Both the position numbers and the translations under genes were made by a program. DNA of 64,000 nt. Source: Flavobacteriales bacterium UBA6165 (GTDB lineage: Bacteria; Bacteroidota; Bacteroidia; Flavobacteriales_D; Crocinitomicaceae). The notes beneath the pieces were generated by a model, which saw nothing but the letters and a program-made list of their open reading frames with translations, was not told where the DNA came from and made no database searches. Positions 16,889-25,878 of this stretch are shown here, one piece after another (position 1 is the stretch's first letter; each line of letters starts with the position of its first letter). The stretch covers positions 8,917-72,916 of the forward strand of contig DIUF01000019.1 in the NCBI GenBank assembly GCA_002422285.1, read 5' to 3'.

Positions 16889-17411
16889 ATCCGGAGACCG
16901 AGTTTTGGTGCTCAACGAAAGTGGTCATTTTACTTTTAAGCTGTATAAAAACCCAAACGTTGTAGTACTTATCGATACGTATGATTTCGAGCGTGAATTT
17001 CCTATTGATTTGGTTTCGATGATTCGTGGCTCAAGTGATAAGTTGTTGAAAATAAAGGGAGTGCCAAAGGATAAGTTGGACAATAAATCCTTGCCTAAAC
17101 TGAATCCTAAATTTCAAGAAAATGCAGTTATTGATTTACATATGCACGAACTTGTTGACAATCATCATGGCTGGACAAACACACAAATAGTTGAATATCA
17201 GCTCGCTCATCTCAAAAATAGCTTGGCTTATTTCATGGAGAAAAAAGTGCGCAGGGTTGAAATTATTCACGGCGTTGGTGATCAAGTTTTGATGCGAGAA
17301 GTTCGCTTGTATTTGCGTAAATTCAAGGGCTGTGAAATCAACGATAAATCCTATACCCGAAACGGTTTTGGCGCTACAGAATTTGTTATTCGATACAAAG
17401 GCAATGTCTAA
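16872..17411 (+). CDS. Smr/MutS2-C-terminal domain protein
   Basis: A 179-residue protein. The C-terminal ~85 residues form an Smr domain with the DLHMHEL start (DxHxH-type motif) and the core EIIHGVGDQVLMREVRLYL (the HGxG motif). The N-terminal ~90 residues resemble the start of DUF2027 proteins, which are longer in most Bacteroidota. Smr domains nick or bind nucleic acids, and recent work ties them to rescue of collided ribosomes. The neighbour downstream is a tRNA-modifying enzyme, overlapping by 8 bases, which fits a translation-linked role. The first 17 bases overlap the M50 protease gene. Confidence 0.85.
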   Translation: MPPKYKSGDRVLVLNESGHFTFKLYKNPNVVVLIDTYDFEREFPIDLVSMIRGSSDKLLKIKGVPKDKLDNKSLPKLNPKFQENAVIDLHMHELVDNHHGWTNTQIVEYQLAHLKNSLAYFMEKKVRRVEIIHGVGDQVLMREVRLYLRKFKGCEINDKSYTRNGFGATEFVIRYKGNV

Positions 17412-18114
17412 TAAAAACATATTTAAATTCAAGTTTTTTGAAGTTGAACAACTGGAGTCCGTATTTAAAGTTGGCACCGATTCCTTGGTGTTGGGCTCTT
17501 GGATCAATGGTGATTATCAGCCAAAACATATCCTCGATATAGGTTCTGGAACTGGTGTTTTGAGTTTGATGATGGCTCAAAAATTTTCCGATACCTACAT
17601 ATTGGCTATTGATACTAATCCAGATGCTCTTGCATTGTCTCAAGCCAACTTTTCACGAAATAATAAGGGATTGCAGTGTAAAGTTCAAATGATTGACTTT
17701 TTCGATTTTGATGATACTCAAAAATTTGATTTACTTGTTTCTAATCCACCTTATTTTTTGGATTCTTCAATCCCAAAGACAGGGGTTTTAGAGCTTGCAA
17801 AACATTTATCTTCGAAAGATTTAATAGCCTTTTTCATAAAAGCATCCAACCTCTTGTCTTCAAGTGGAAAGCTATACATGATTTTTCCGAATGATCAACG
17901 TTTTGTTACTACTGCTAGAGAGGCAGGACTTTTCGCGCAAAGAATTCTGGAAGTATTTGGCAAGCCTAATGTACTCAAAAGGCTTTGCGTACAGTTCGGA
18001 TTTCAAGAAATAGCGCTTATTCGGGAACGTCTTACGATTCGTGATGAACAGGGTAGGTATACTCAGGAATATCGGGATTTAACTCGAGATTTTCACGGTG
18101 TTGAATTGAGGTAA
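17404..18114 (+). CDS. trmN6: tRNA1(Val) (adenine37-N6)-methyltransferase
   Basis: A 236-residue SAM-dependent methyltransferase that methylates A37 of a valine tRNA. The protein starts MSNKNIFKFKFFEVEQ at the ATG at 17404, which overlaps the Smr stop by 8 bases; an upstream ATG at 17332 is inside the previous gene and unlikely. The SAM motif DIGSGTGVLSLMMAQ is at about residues 44-58 and the catalytic N-methyltransferase motif NPPYF is at about 115. Family length (about 235-245) agrees. Confidence 0.92.
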   Translation: MSNKNIFKFKFFEVEQLESVFKVGTDSLVLGSWINGDYQPKHILDIGSGTGVLSLMMAQKFSDTYILAIDTNPDALALSQANFSRNNKGLQCKVQMIDFFDFDDTQKFDLLVSNPPYFLDSSIPKTGVLELAKHLSSKDLIAFFIKASNLLSSSGKLYMIFPNDQRFVTTAREAGLFAQRILEVFGKPNVLKRLCVQFGFQEIALIRERLTIRDEQGRYTQEYRDLTRDFHGVELR

Positions 18115-18280
18115 GTTGTTGGAAATAAGTGTTGTATTAGAGATTCACGGTTAGTAATCAATGGGCTTTTTTATGGCTTAAATTATTGTAAGTCAATGTT
18201 ATATTTCTTATTAAAATCATTAACGGTTGATAACAGATCAACATAAACAAGTCACAAAATTTCCAATGATATGTAAAAAC

Positions 18281-19705
18281 CTATCTGCGGTTTCTAGTCA
18301 TCGTCTTGTGAATCTCAAAGAAATAGTAATCTATGGTTTTGTAGCTACCGTCTGGCACAGGTGAAGCAGCTGGACTCTGAACAATGTATCCTTGAGCGTC
18401 TATAAGTACGTAGTGCGGATATATACTCAATTGAAAAGATTTCTTAAGTTTTTCAATGTCTTTTGGAATAGCAACAGTCCAAGAAATATCTTGTAATTTC
18501 AATTTTTGATCAATCTTTTCCCAATCCGTTTCATTGACAACAACAGTAATGAATTCGATAGAGCTACTGTATTTAGAATACATGGTTTTTAACATGTCGA
18601 ATTGAAGAAGGCTTGCTGTCTGATTGATGTCAACAAACTGAATATAAGTGTATCTGGGCGCAAATTTCCCGTTAGAAATCAACTCGTTTTTTCTGTTTAT
18701 AAATTCATATTTTGGCGTGTGAGTACCAGGCACTAGCTGTGTTGACTTTTGCAACACGTTGCGCGCAATGATTCTATTTTCTTGAAAAAGACCATGATTA
18801 GCAATTGAATCGAGTATTGTTATGATTCTTGATGATGGATAAGTTCTGTCGTGAAAAACATCAGAAAGCCCGATAATCATGACCAATTCTCGCAGTCTAA
18901 CATTTGCCACACGATAATCACCAGCCAAGTCATTGATAAGTCGGGTAGGAGAACCCGCCACAATCGCTTTATAGATTTTGTTGTTCAATTCTGGTGAAGT
19001 GCGTTCGAAAAAATTTTTGTAAAAATTTCGGATATACTTCATGTACTCCTCGTTTTTGTAATATACCGTAAAAGGTGCAATGTTCACAATGTATCGTGCG
19101 CGTTCATCCCTAGCACCTACAAAATTTAATTCTTCAAGAGAAGCCACACGATATTTGATATAATTTCGCAAGTACTCTGTAGTGTCTGATTTGTATCGCG
19201 TCGAAACATCTTTTTCGAAAACAGCCAATTTCTTTGCAAAGGTGCTATCTCGCTTGGTACGCAAATGATAATTCTCGCCTAAGAAGGCGTCTATCCAACG
19301 ATCAAAAGTCAATGTTTTGTAATTGATGTCACTTGGGTCAAGATCCAAAAAGGTCATTTCAACCTCACTGCCTAAAGGGTTGTTGAAGTTTGACAGTTTT
19401 TGATTTGTTACAATAACGGTATATTTGGCATTGGGCTGGACCAACATGAAAGCATAATTATTGCCGACTGAAATTTTTATTTTTTCAATTTCAGAAATTT
19501 CAAATTTTAGCGTAAAACTGCTGTCAGACTTCAATTCGGTACTCGTAATAACAGATGTGTTCCTTGTTATTAAATCTTCAAAACGCTCTAAAATGACTTT
19601 TGTGCCCGCTATTTGTGGGCTTCTTCCGCTAATATGAATCGTTTGCGCATGGCATATTCCGAAAGAAAGTAATGTTAATATTCCAGATGCTACCAATATT
19701 CTCAT
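18281..19705 (-). CDS. exported thioredoxin-fold protein without active cysteines
   Basis: A 474-residue protein with a signal peptide (about 1-20). Residues about 22-110 resemble the DUF4369 domain that precedes TlpA-like thioredoxins in Bacteroidota. A helical stretch follows, then a C-terminal thioredoxin-like fold (about 355-460) recognisable from its YPHYVLIDAQGYIVQSPA end. At the place where CxxC should lie the sequence reads FVDINQTASLLQ, and the mature protein contains no Cys at all. It therefore cannot do thiol exchange and may act as a scaffold or binding protein. It lies 38 bases after coaD. Confidence 0.75.
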   Translation of the reverse strand: MRILVASGILTLLSFGICHAQTIHISGRSPQIAGTKVILERFEDLITRNTSVITSTELKSDSSFTLKFEISEIEKIKISVGNNYAFMLVQPNAKYTVIVTNQKLSNFNNPLGSEVEMTFLDLDPSDINYKTLTFDRWIDAFLGENYHLRTKRDSTFAKKLAVFEKDVSTRYKSDTTEYLRNYIKYRVASLEELNFVGARDERARYIVNIAPFTVYYKNEEYMKYIRNFYKNFFERTSPELNNKIYKAIVAGSPTRLINDLAGDYRVANVRLRELVMIIGLSDVFHDRTYPSSRIITILDSIANHGLFQENRIIARNVLQKSTQLVPGTHTPKYEFINRKNELISNGKFAPRYTYIQFVDINQTASLLQFDMLKTMYSKYSSSIEFITVVVNETDWEKIDQKLKLQDISWTVAIPKDIEKLKKSFQLSIYPHYVLIDAQGYIVQSPAASPVPDGSYKTIDYYFFEIHKTMTRNRR

Positions 19706-19743
19706 GATTCTTTTTGTGGGTTACAAGGCAAAAATTAGACCAG

Positions 19744-20199
19744 CTACATAACGAGCAATTCTGACTTGGTTACAAAGGGTTTGATATCACCTCCATTCAT
19801 GAAAATTTCGCGCACAATTGTTGCGTTTATTGAGCCATATTCTTGTCTAGTCAGAAGAAAAACACTCTTGATGCCCGAAAGCTGGTCGTTTGTATGAGCA
19901 ATAGCACGTTCGTATGAGAAATCTCTCGAATCTCTTAACCCTCGAATTAAAAAATCTGCGCCACACGTTTTGGCATACGAAATGGTGAGTCCATTATAGG
20001 CAGAAACAGTCACTCTTTCACCGGCGAACAAGTTTTGAATATGTGCTATTCGCTTTTCTAGATTAAACAAATACTTCTTACTTTCATTAATGCCAATACC
20101 AATTTCAACGTGGTCAAAAAGCAACAAGGCTTGTCGTACAACATCTTCGTGTCCTTTGGTAAATGGGTCAAATGACCCTGGGAAAAGTCCTTTTTTCAT
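19744..20199 (-). CDS. coaD: pantetheine-phosphate adenylyltransferase
   Basis: A 151-residue enzyme of CoA biosynthesis that transfers AMP from ATP to 4'-phosphopantetheine. The nucleotidyltransferase motif PGSFDPFTKGHEDV (TxGH) is at residues 7-20, followed by the LIRGLRD segment near residue 87. Family length is about 155-165. It lies 24 bases after rsmD in the same operon, a common arrangement in bacteria. Confidence 0.95.
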   Translation of the reverse strand: MKKGLFPGSFDPFTKGHEDVVRQALLLFDHVEIGIGINESKKYLFNLEKRIAHIQNLFAGERVTVSAYNGLTISYAKTCGADFLIRGLRDSRDFSYERAIAHTNDQLSGIKSVFLLTRQEYGSINATIVREIFMNGGDIKPFVTKSELLVM

Positions 20200-20223
20200 G
20201 CTTTTGAATTTTTTATCGAATCA

Positions 20224-20772
20224 TTATAAAAGCGCATCCTCATTTCTAAAAAAACTGAAATGAACACCTCCATAGTTTCTAATATCTCGAAAATTCGGCA
20301 AATGAGCGAAATTATTTTGTTTTCCATGTTCAACGATAAGCATGGCTCCAGGTTTCAAAATGCCTTTTTCAAACACGGATAAAATCAACTTTTCATAGTG
20401 CTTGTATTCGTATGGAGGGTCGGCAACAACTATGTCAAACTGCACTTTTGCGATTTGAATGAATTTTATAGCATCATTCTTTAATAACTTGATTTGAGTT
20501 AGCTTGAGTTTCTTACAGTTTTCTGATATGAATTTGAGACAATCTGTGTTCCAATCCACGGCAATTACCGACTTAGCATCACGCGAAGCAAACTCTAATG
20601 ATAAACTACCAGTGCCCGTGCACAAGTCTAAAACATCACATTGGTCGATATCGAATTCATTGGATAATAAATTAAACAAACCCTCTTTGGCGAAGTCTGT
20701 AGTAGGTCGCGAGTCGAATCCTTTTGGCACTTGCAATCGGATTCCTTTGAGTTTGCCTCCAACTATACGCAC
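20224..20772 (-). CDS. rsmD: 16S rRNA (guanine966-N2)-methyltransferase
   Basis: A 182-residue SAM methyltransferase that modifies G966 of 16S rRNA in the assembling 30S subunit. It starts MRIVGGKLKGIRL, has the SAM motif DLCTGTGSLSLEFASR near residue 50 and the catalytic DPPY motif near residue 120. Translation begins at a GTG at 20772, which overlaps the end of the DUF3822 gene by 10 bases. It is followed by coaD. Confidence 0.95.
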   Translation of the reverse strand: MRIVGGKLKGIRLQVPKGFDSRPTTDFAKEGLFNLLSNEFDIDQCDVLDLCTGTGSLSLEFASRDAKSVIAVDWNTDCLKFISENCKKLKLTQIKLLKNDAIKFIQIAKVQFDIVVADPPYEYKHYEKLILSVFEKGILKPGAMLIVEHGKQNNFAHLPNFRDIRNYGGVHFSFFRNEDALL

Positions 20773-21518
20773 AACAATTGGTGTTTTATCTTAGAAACTT
20801 GGTGTAAATCCATTTCTCTAGCTGAAGCAGAGCGCTTAATTTGTTCAGAAAAATCATTAAACATGAGGTTTTTATCTTCATTGGAATGCCAGAAAAGAGT
20901 ACATTCTTTGGATGCGTAATTCAAATTGTTTATGGTATGCAAGGTGTAATATAATAAATCTTCAGTATTGTTAAACCCAAAAGTGTTAAAGAAGTCGAGT
21001 TGATTTTTAGAAACTGCAAACAAGCTAAAATGGGAAGCATTTATAGATAAATGAATCGTGGGGAGGAAAGTGTTTTTTTCAAAAATACCGCGTAAAATGT
21101 GTGTAGTTTCATGTTGAATATTTATGCGAGGAAAACGAATCACAAAAAAGCGTTTTATCCAATCTTCAATTTCGTAAACGTTTACTAGAGCCTGTTCAAA
21201 AAAACGTGTGTGTTCAATGATGTTGTCTGTGTTACCATAAACAAAATCAAATACATCTTTTGCATTGGTGTCTCCATATATCATTTGAGGTACAAGCGTA
21301 GCGCGCATTCCTGCATAAGAGAGACTCACTTCTCCATTAAAATCATTGAGACCTTCGTTTCTTAGGAATTCGGTTGCTTCATCGCGTTTGAGCTCAGCCA
21401 CCCGACCAGACAATTTTGAAGTAGCTGATTGTGTTATTAGCTTGCTTCTACGGTCAATGATGGCATAAGACAAATCATGTTCACTGACTTGAAAACAAAG
21501 CTGATTCATGTCATACAA
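20763..21518 (-). CDS. DUF3822 family protein
   Basis: A 251-residue protein of the Bacteroidota-specific DUF3822 family, often found next to rsmD and coaD. It begins MYDMNQLCFQVSEHDLSYAIIDR and has an ATPase-like fold reminiscent of actin/hexokinase proteins, as family predictions suggest, but no catalytic motif is certain. There is no signal peptide, so it is probably cytoplasmic. It overlaps rsmD by 10 bases and is 3 bases after the upstream membrane protein gene. The biological role is unknown. Confidence 0.85.
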   Translation of the reverse strand: MYDMNQLCFQVSEHDLSYAIIDRRSKLITQSATSKLSGRVAELKRDEATEFLRNEGLNDFNGEVSLSYAGMRATLVPQMIYGDTNAKDVFDFVYGNTDNIIEHTRFFEQALVNVYEIEDWIKRFFVIRFPRINIQHETTHILRGIFEKNTFLPTIHLSINASHFSLFAVSKNQLDFFNTFGFNNTEDLLYYTLHTINNLNYASKECTLFWHSNEDKNLMFNDFSEQIKRSASAREMDLHQVSKIKHQLLCV

Positions 21519-21521
21519 GAA

Positions 21522-22403
21522 TTAATCCCAATTCGAGGAAAGCGCAGGAGATGATGTTGAACCAATGGAGTAGAGTACACTTTTACCTGTACTTTTCATT
21601 ATTCGTTCACCCCATACATAGAGTGCTTGTACTTTTACACCTTGGAATTCAACTGAATCTGTCACAGTTAAAGTGAATTGCGTGCCGCTGTTTGGAACAT
21701 AAAAAATGGAATCAACATTGAATTCAGGGAAGCCCATTTTTGTTCTTCTTGAAATATACGAAGCAGCTCCAAAAGTTGTTTCATAATAAGACGTTAGTAT
21801 TGTGTCACGTACAAATCCAGCTAAATCAGCTGGTGGATTTGAGGACTTGGCTAAAACCATTGCTTCTGCTTCGGTCATGTTGTAATCTAAGGCTCTTTTA
21901 TCACCCGCACCATAAATGATTGCACGCTCTTCAGGAGTCAATCTGCGATTTGGTACACCACCATTTTTAACCGCGATTTTAATTTTACCATTCACAATAA
22001 AATCCTTTAAACTTGTCCAATCTTTAGCGTATGAACCGTTTACTTCTTTAAATGCAATTTGACTTGATTTTATATCAGTCAGATTTTGTTTCACCAACTC
22101 ATCCATGCGCTCGTCATATTTTCTAGCGTTGTCTATAGAAACTATATCGCTTCCAATGTAAAAGAAAGTGAAAAAACCTGCGATTCCCAAAATGCCTCCT
22201 AGAACAATTGCGATTTTACCTATGTTGGAGCCCACTGAGAAAAACAGCATCACAAGACCTGCAAGTGTTAATAATCCAGTAGAAATCATAAACATGTCAT
22301 TCTGTCCTGCAGATTGCCCGATGATAATGAGAGCTAAACCGAGAGCAGTGATGATTACAGGTAAAGAAATCTTGCTAAAAATGGCTGATAAATTATTGTT
22401 CAT
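21522..22403 (-). CDS. membrane protein with a pilin-like exported C-terminal domain
   Basis: A 293-residue protein. Three or four hydrophobic segments occur in residues 10-110. A soluble domain follows that starts with a helix and then QIAFKEVNGSYAKDWTSLKDFI, a pattern reminiscent of type II secretion pseudopilins. There is no type III signal peptide. No family is recognised with confidence. It is the first gene of an operon with DUF3822, rsmD and coaD, with a -7 box 25 bases before the ATG. Confidence 0.7.
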   Translation of the reverse strand: MNNNLSAIFSKISLPVIITALGLALIIIGQSAGQNDMFMISTGLLTLAGLVMLFFSVGSNIGKIAIVLGGILGIAGFFTFFYIGSDIVSIDNARKYDERMDELVKQNLTDIKSSQIAFKEVNGSYAKDWTSLKDFIVNGKIKIAVKNGGVPNRRLTPEERAIIYGAGDKRALDYNMTEAEAMVLAKSSNPPADLAGFVRDTILTSYYETTFGAASYISRRTKMGFPEFNVDSIFYVPNSGTQFTLTVTDSVEFQGVKVQALYVWGERIMKSTGKSVLYSIGSTSSPALSSNWD

Positions 22404-22427
22404 AATGGTTTTACTTTTATGTGCTCA

Positions 22428-22435
22428 CAAAACTA
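22428..22435 (-). promoter_or_regulatory. -7 box for the DUF3822-rsmD-coaD operon
   Basis: TAGTTTTG on the minus strand matches TAnnTTTG, 24 bases before the start of the first gene of the operon. Confidence 0.5.
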
Positions 22436-22513
22436 CTACAATTTTGAAAAGAGCGTCTAACCTACAATCAATTTTTTGAACAGTTTAATCAACGAGACTT
22501 TGTTCAAAGTCGA

Positions 22514-23368
22514 CTATTCGACTACTATGACGAGATACTTGCTTATTTTCCAGAATTCGTATGGATTTGTAATGTTGATGGTTTTGTTGTTTCCATTATC
22601 AATGATTTGATACGAATTGGACGGATGATCACTGATAATTTGTATTTTTTTGCCAATGATTTGAATGTTTTTCTTTTCAAATTTATCCAGCGGAGTGAAA
22701 TAGTCCTCATTGAAACCATCTTTCAAACTTGATTTTTTTCCCATGCCGATGAAACCTTTGTTTTGGACAACTACATTGTTTTTTTTGAGTTCTTCGAGTG
22801 AGCCGTATACATAATAAGCCGTAGTTAATTCCTTGCGCGATTTTTCCGCAAGATCTACCTGCTCCATGTAGGCGTCAAAAAGTTTTGAGTATTCTTCGTC
22901 TTGGTTAACTAAGGTATTTCTTAAGGTCATGATGAGTTCATCTTGGGCTAGAATACGCTCTTGCAAGTTCTCTATCATTTGATAAAGCTGGCCAATCTGA
23001 TTCTCTTTACCTTGAATTTGTGCGTTTAATGCTTTGATCTTTCTTGCATTTTCTTCTCTTAAAAACTGAATATTCTGAAGCTCTTGAAGCATCCATTCTC
23101 GCTGATTGCCGTTGCGCTTTCCTCCTTCAGACATCAATCGGATTTCAATTTCTTTGTTTTGAATTCGAGCGATGTTCTCTTGAATTTCATTGAACAAACT
23201 CAAGGATTCATTGATTAAATCATCTTTTTCTGAATTTTCCATCTCTAACTGACGGATTTGATTCTTCAAGCGGGCAATTTCTTGATTATCCTCTGTTTTT
23301 GGTGTATCTGATTTGCATGAGGCAAGCACAAATATCAGACTGATAAAAATGAAAAGTGTGAATTTCAT
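22514..23368 (-). CDS. coiled-coil lipoprotein
   Basis: A 284-residue predicted lipoprotein. The signal peptide MKFTLFIFISLIFVLASC ends in a lipobox with Cys18. Residues about 28-185 are almost all heptad repeats rich in Glu, Lys, Asn and Gln, a long coiled coil. A globular beta domain of about 100 residues follows, which contains the GFIGMGKKSSLKDGF segment. I use the ATG at 23368; an upstream one at 23440 would hide the signal peptide. Related Bacteroidota proteins are annotated only as hypothetical. A role in the periplasm or outer membrane scaffold is inferred. Confidence 0.75.
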   Translation of the reverse strand: MKFTLFIFISLIFVLASCKSDTPKTEDNQEIARLKNQIRQLEMENSEKDDLINESLSLFNEIQENIARIQNKEIEIRLMSEGGKRNGNQREWMLQELQNIQFLREENARKIKALNAQIQGKENQIGQLYQMIENLQERILAQDELIMTLRNTLVNQDEEYSKLFDAYMEQVDLAEKSRKELTTAYYVYGSLEELKKNNVVVQNKGFIGMGKKSSLKDGFNEDYFTPLDKFEKKNIQIIGKKIQIISDHPSNSYQIIDNGNNKTINITNPYEFWKISKYLVIVVE

Positions 23369-23515
23369 GCTTCGGTATTTAAGGGTTTTAAAGTGTATTA
23401 AAGCTTGCAAATTAACGCAGAATTCTATTTTTGGTGACAATACTGTTAAAAAATAATTCAGCGAGGCTATGAATAATTCGCTCTTTCAATTACTTTAGCC
23501 AAAAAAATTAGATCC

Positions 23516-24604
23516 ATGAAGCATAAATTACATTTTCCACTATTGTTCTCTACGTTGTTTTGTTTGTTTGCAGGTCAAGTTTTGTTTGCACAACCAGAAG
23601 ATGAAGAAGAAGATTACAGCAGTTACGGGACAGAATCCGGTGTTAAAAGATACTGCACACCTAAAGTTGTTGGCTTAAGTCCACAGCGATTGATTAGCAT
23701 TGGTTATGAATTTGCAGGTTCGCATAGCATCGAAGCAGCTGCTTTGGGTGATAATGTTGCTGCGCAAAATGGCGATGTGAATAACTACATGGGCTTTTTT
23801 CTAGCTGCCAATTTGCCCGTAATATCAACCCATAAATTTTTGCTCAATATAGGAATGAATTATGTGGGCTCAAATTTTTCGTTCGGCAATGACACGCTTT
23901 CGAATCCTTTTTTGCAATCGCTTAATGGTAATATCCGCACTTTTGGTTTGAATGCCACAATTTTCAAACCTTTGAATGAAAAGCACTATTTGTTAGGCTT
24001 TGTAAGCGGCGATTACAATGGTGATTATAATTTTAAGCGTTTTCAGAGCATCAGCCTTTTGAAGACTACTGTTGTGGCTGTTTTTGGCTGGAAGTTCAAT
24101 GATCGCTTTCAGTTCGGATTTGGTGCTACGCAAACATATCGTGCTGGTGAGAAGAGTTTGCTGCCCGTAATTCATTACAACTTCACCTCCAAAAACGACA
24201 AGTGGGGCATTGAAGCTCTGTTGCCCGCCAGAATGCATTACCGCTATGCTTTCACACGCCGCGATTTGCTTTTGGCAGGATTCGAAGTACTTGGAAACAG
24301 CTATCATTTAGCGAATGTCGATAATCGCTATCCTGAGCAAAATGCACCTGGTATGGTTTCGGGTTATGACCCTAATAATATTGAATTCAGACGTTCTGAA
24401 ATCCGCTTTAGATTGGATTATATGAAGGCGCTTTCTGACTTTATTTGGATAAGCGCCCAAGTGGGCTACATCCACGCCTACCGCTTTAATGTGGACAGCG
24501 GCAACGATTTCAGACCATTTGGATCAGATATGCCTTATGTGATGGAAAACCGCATGGGGGGCGCACCCTATTTTCAGATCACCTTGAATTTGGTTAGTCC
24601 TTGA
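23516..24604 (+). CDS. DUF6268-like outer-membrane beta-barrel protein
   Basis: A 362-residue exported protein with a signal peptide (about 1-25) and an acidic linker (PEDEEEDYSSYG). About 12 amphipathic strands follow. The middle, with YLLGFVSGDYNGDYNF and later NDRFQFGFGATQTYRAG, fits DUF6268-type barrels. The function is unknown. It is monocistronic and overlaps the convergent aroA gene by 11 bases. Confidence 0.75.
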   Translation: MKHKLHFPLLFSTLFCLFAGQVLFAQPEDEEEDYSSYGTESGVKRYCTPKVVGLSPQRLISIGYEFAGSHSIEAAALGDNVAAQNGDVNNYMGFFLAANLPVISTHKFLLNIGMNYVGSNFSFGNDTLSNPFLQSLNGNIRTFGLNATIFKPLNEKHYLLGFVSGDYNGDYNFKRFQSISLLKTTVVAVFGWKFNDRFQFGFGATQTYRAGEKSLLPVIHYNFTSKNDKWGIEALLPARMHYRYAFTRRDLLLAGFEVLGNSYHLANVDNRYPEQNAPGMVSGYDPNNIEFRRSEIRFRLDYMKALSDFIWISAQVGYIHAYRFNVDSGNDFRPFGSDMPYVMENRMGGAPYFQITLNLVSP

Positions 24605-25859
24605 TGAATTGAATAGATTCCAACACCTCAAAAAAACTTGGAAACGACTTTGCGCAAACCTCAGGGTGGAGCAGGGTCGTTTTATCTTTGGCGCCTAAGG
24701 CAAAAATAGCAGCAGCCATAACAATCCTGTGGTCGTCATGTGGGTCGATTATGGCGCCAGTATAAGAAGTTTGTGGTTCAATGAATAGCGTATCGTTTTC
24801 GATGTTCATTTTTAAGCCAAATTTTGAGAATTCGCTTAATATTACCTCGGCACGATTGCTTTCTTTGCTGAACAAACGATGCACGCCTTTGATGCTAGAA
24901 GTTTCAGTTCCATACGCGGCCAAAACAGCCAAAATGGGAAATAAATCAGGAGCGTTTGTGGCATCAAAATGAAAACTTCGCAAGTCTTTCTTTTTAACGG
25001 AGACTGAATTTTCTTCGATTATTATTTCAGCACCAAATGATTCTAAAACATGCAAAATGGCTGTGTCGGCTTGTGTGGAATCAATTGAAAGATTTTCAAA
25101 AGTGATGGAGCCAAACAAAGCAGCCGCAACCATAAAAAATGCAGCGCTGCTCCAATCGCCTTCGATTTGTATTTCGGTTTCTTTCCATTTATAAGGACCA
25201 TTAAAATGAATTTGTGAACCATCAAATTTCACGTCGTGACCAAAATCTTGCAAGGTTTGAATGGTCAATTCGATGTAGGGAATACTCGTCGGATTTTCAA
25301 CGGTGATTACTTCATTTTTTGTCAAAGGCGAACCCACATAAGCCATGATTAAGCCTGTGATAAATTGAGAGCTTAGAGAACCATTAACGGTTATGTTTTT
25401 GGGGATTAAAGGTCCACAAACAGTCAGAGGTAATTTTCCATCATCATTTGAAATCTGCACATTCAATTTCGGCAAAATCTCTTCAAAAAAATACATTGGA
25501 CGATTTAAAATGCTCCCATGACCTTGAATGGTGATTGGTTCATGAGTCAAAGCCATCAACGGAGTGAGCATCCGAGAAGCCAAACCTGATTCACTGATGC
25601 TGAGCTGTCTTGAACTGAGCACGGCCATATTAATTCCACGAATCACAAGCTGATTTTCAATTGAACGAATTTCAGCACCACAGACATCAAGAGCTTTCAA
25701 GACCGCCTGCTCGTCATCTGATAATCCAAGGCCAATAATTGTGGTTTCAAAAGGATTCAATAAAGCACAAGCTAGAACACGTTGGGCGTGACTTTTGGAG
25801 GCAGGAATGTCTATTGTTCCAAAAACTTTTTGATTCAAATGGTTTTCTATTTCTTTCAC
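24594..25859 (-). CDS. aroA: 3-phosphoshikimate 1-carboxyvinyltransferase (EPSP synthase)
   Basis: A 421-residue enzyme that joins phosphoenolpyruvate to shikimate 3-phosphate on the way to chorismate and aromatic amino acids. The substrate motif IPASKSHAQRVLACALL is near the N-terminus, and later DHRIVMAAAIFALG carries the second conserved site. I prefer the GTG at 25859 (VKEIENHLNQ), because the ATG at 25916 adds 19 residues without homology and runs 38 bases into the upstream carotenoid gene. TATTTTCG, close to a -7 box, sits just 4 bases before this GTG. It is the last gene of the operon with the two carotenoid genes, and its 3' end overlaps the convergent barrel gene by 11 bases. Confidence 0.93.
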   Translation of the reverse strand: MKEIENHLNQKVFGTIDIPASKSHAQRVLACALLNPFETTIIGLGLSDDEQAVLKALDVCGAEIRSIENQLVIRGINMAVLSSRQLSISESGLASRMLTPLMALTHEPITIQGHGSILNRPMYFFEEILPKLNVQISNDDGKLPLTVCGPLIPKNITVNGSLSSQFITGLIMAYVGSPLTKNEVITVENPTSIPYIELTIQTLQDFGHDVKFDGSQIHFNGPYKWKETEIQIEGDWSSAAFFMVAAALFGSITFENLSIDSTQADTAILHVLESFGAEIIIEENSVSVKKKDLRSFHFDATNAPDLFPILAVLAAYGTETSSIKGVHRLFSKESNRAEVILSEFSKFGLKMNIENDTLFIEPQTSYTGAIIDPHDDHRIVMAAAIFALGAKDKTTLLHPEVCAKSFPSFFEVLESIQFIKD

Positions 25860-25878
25860 TTTGCGAAAATAAGAAATC

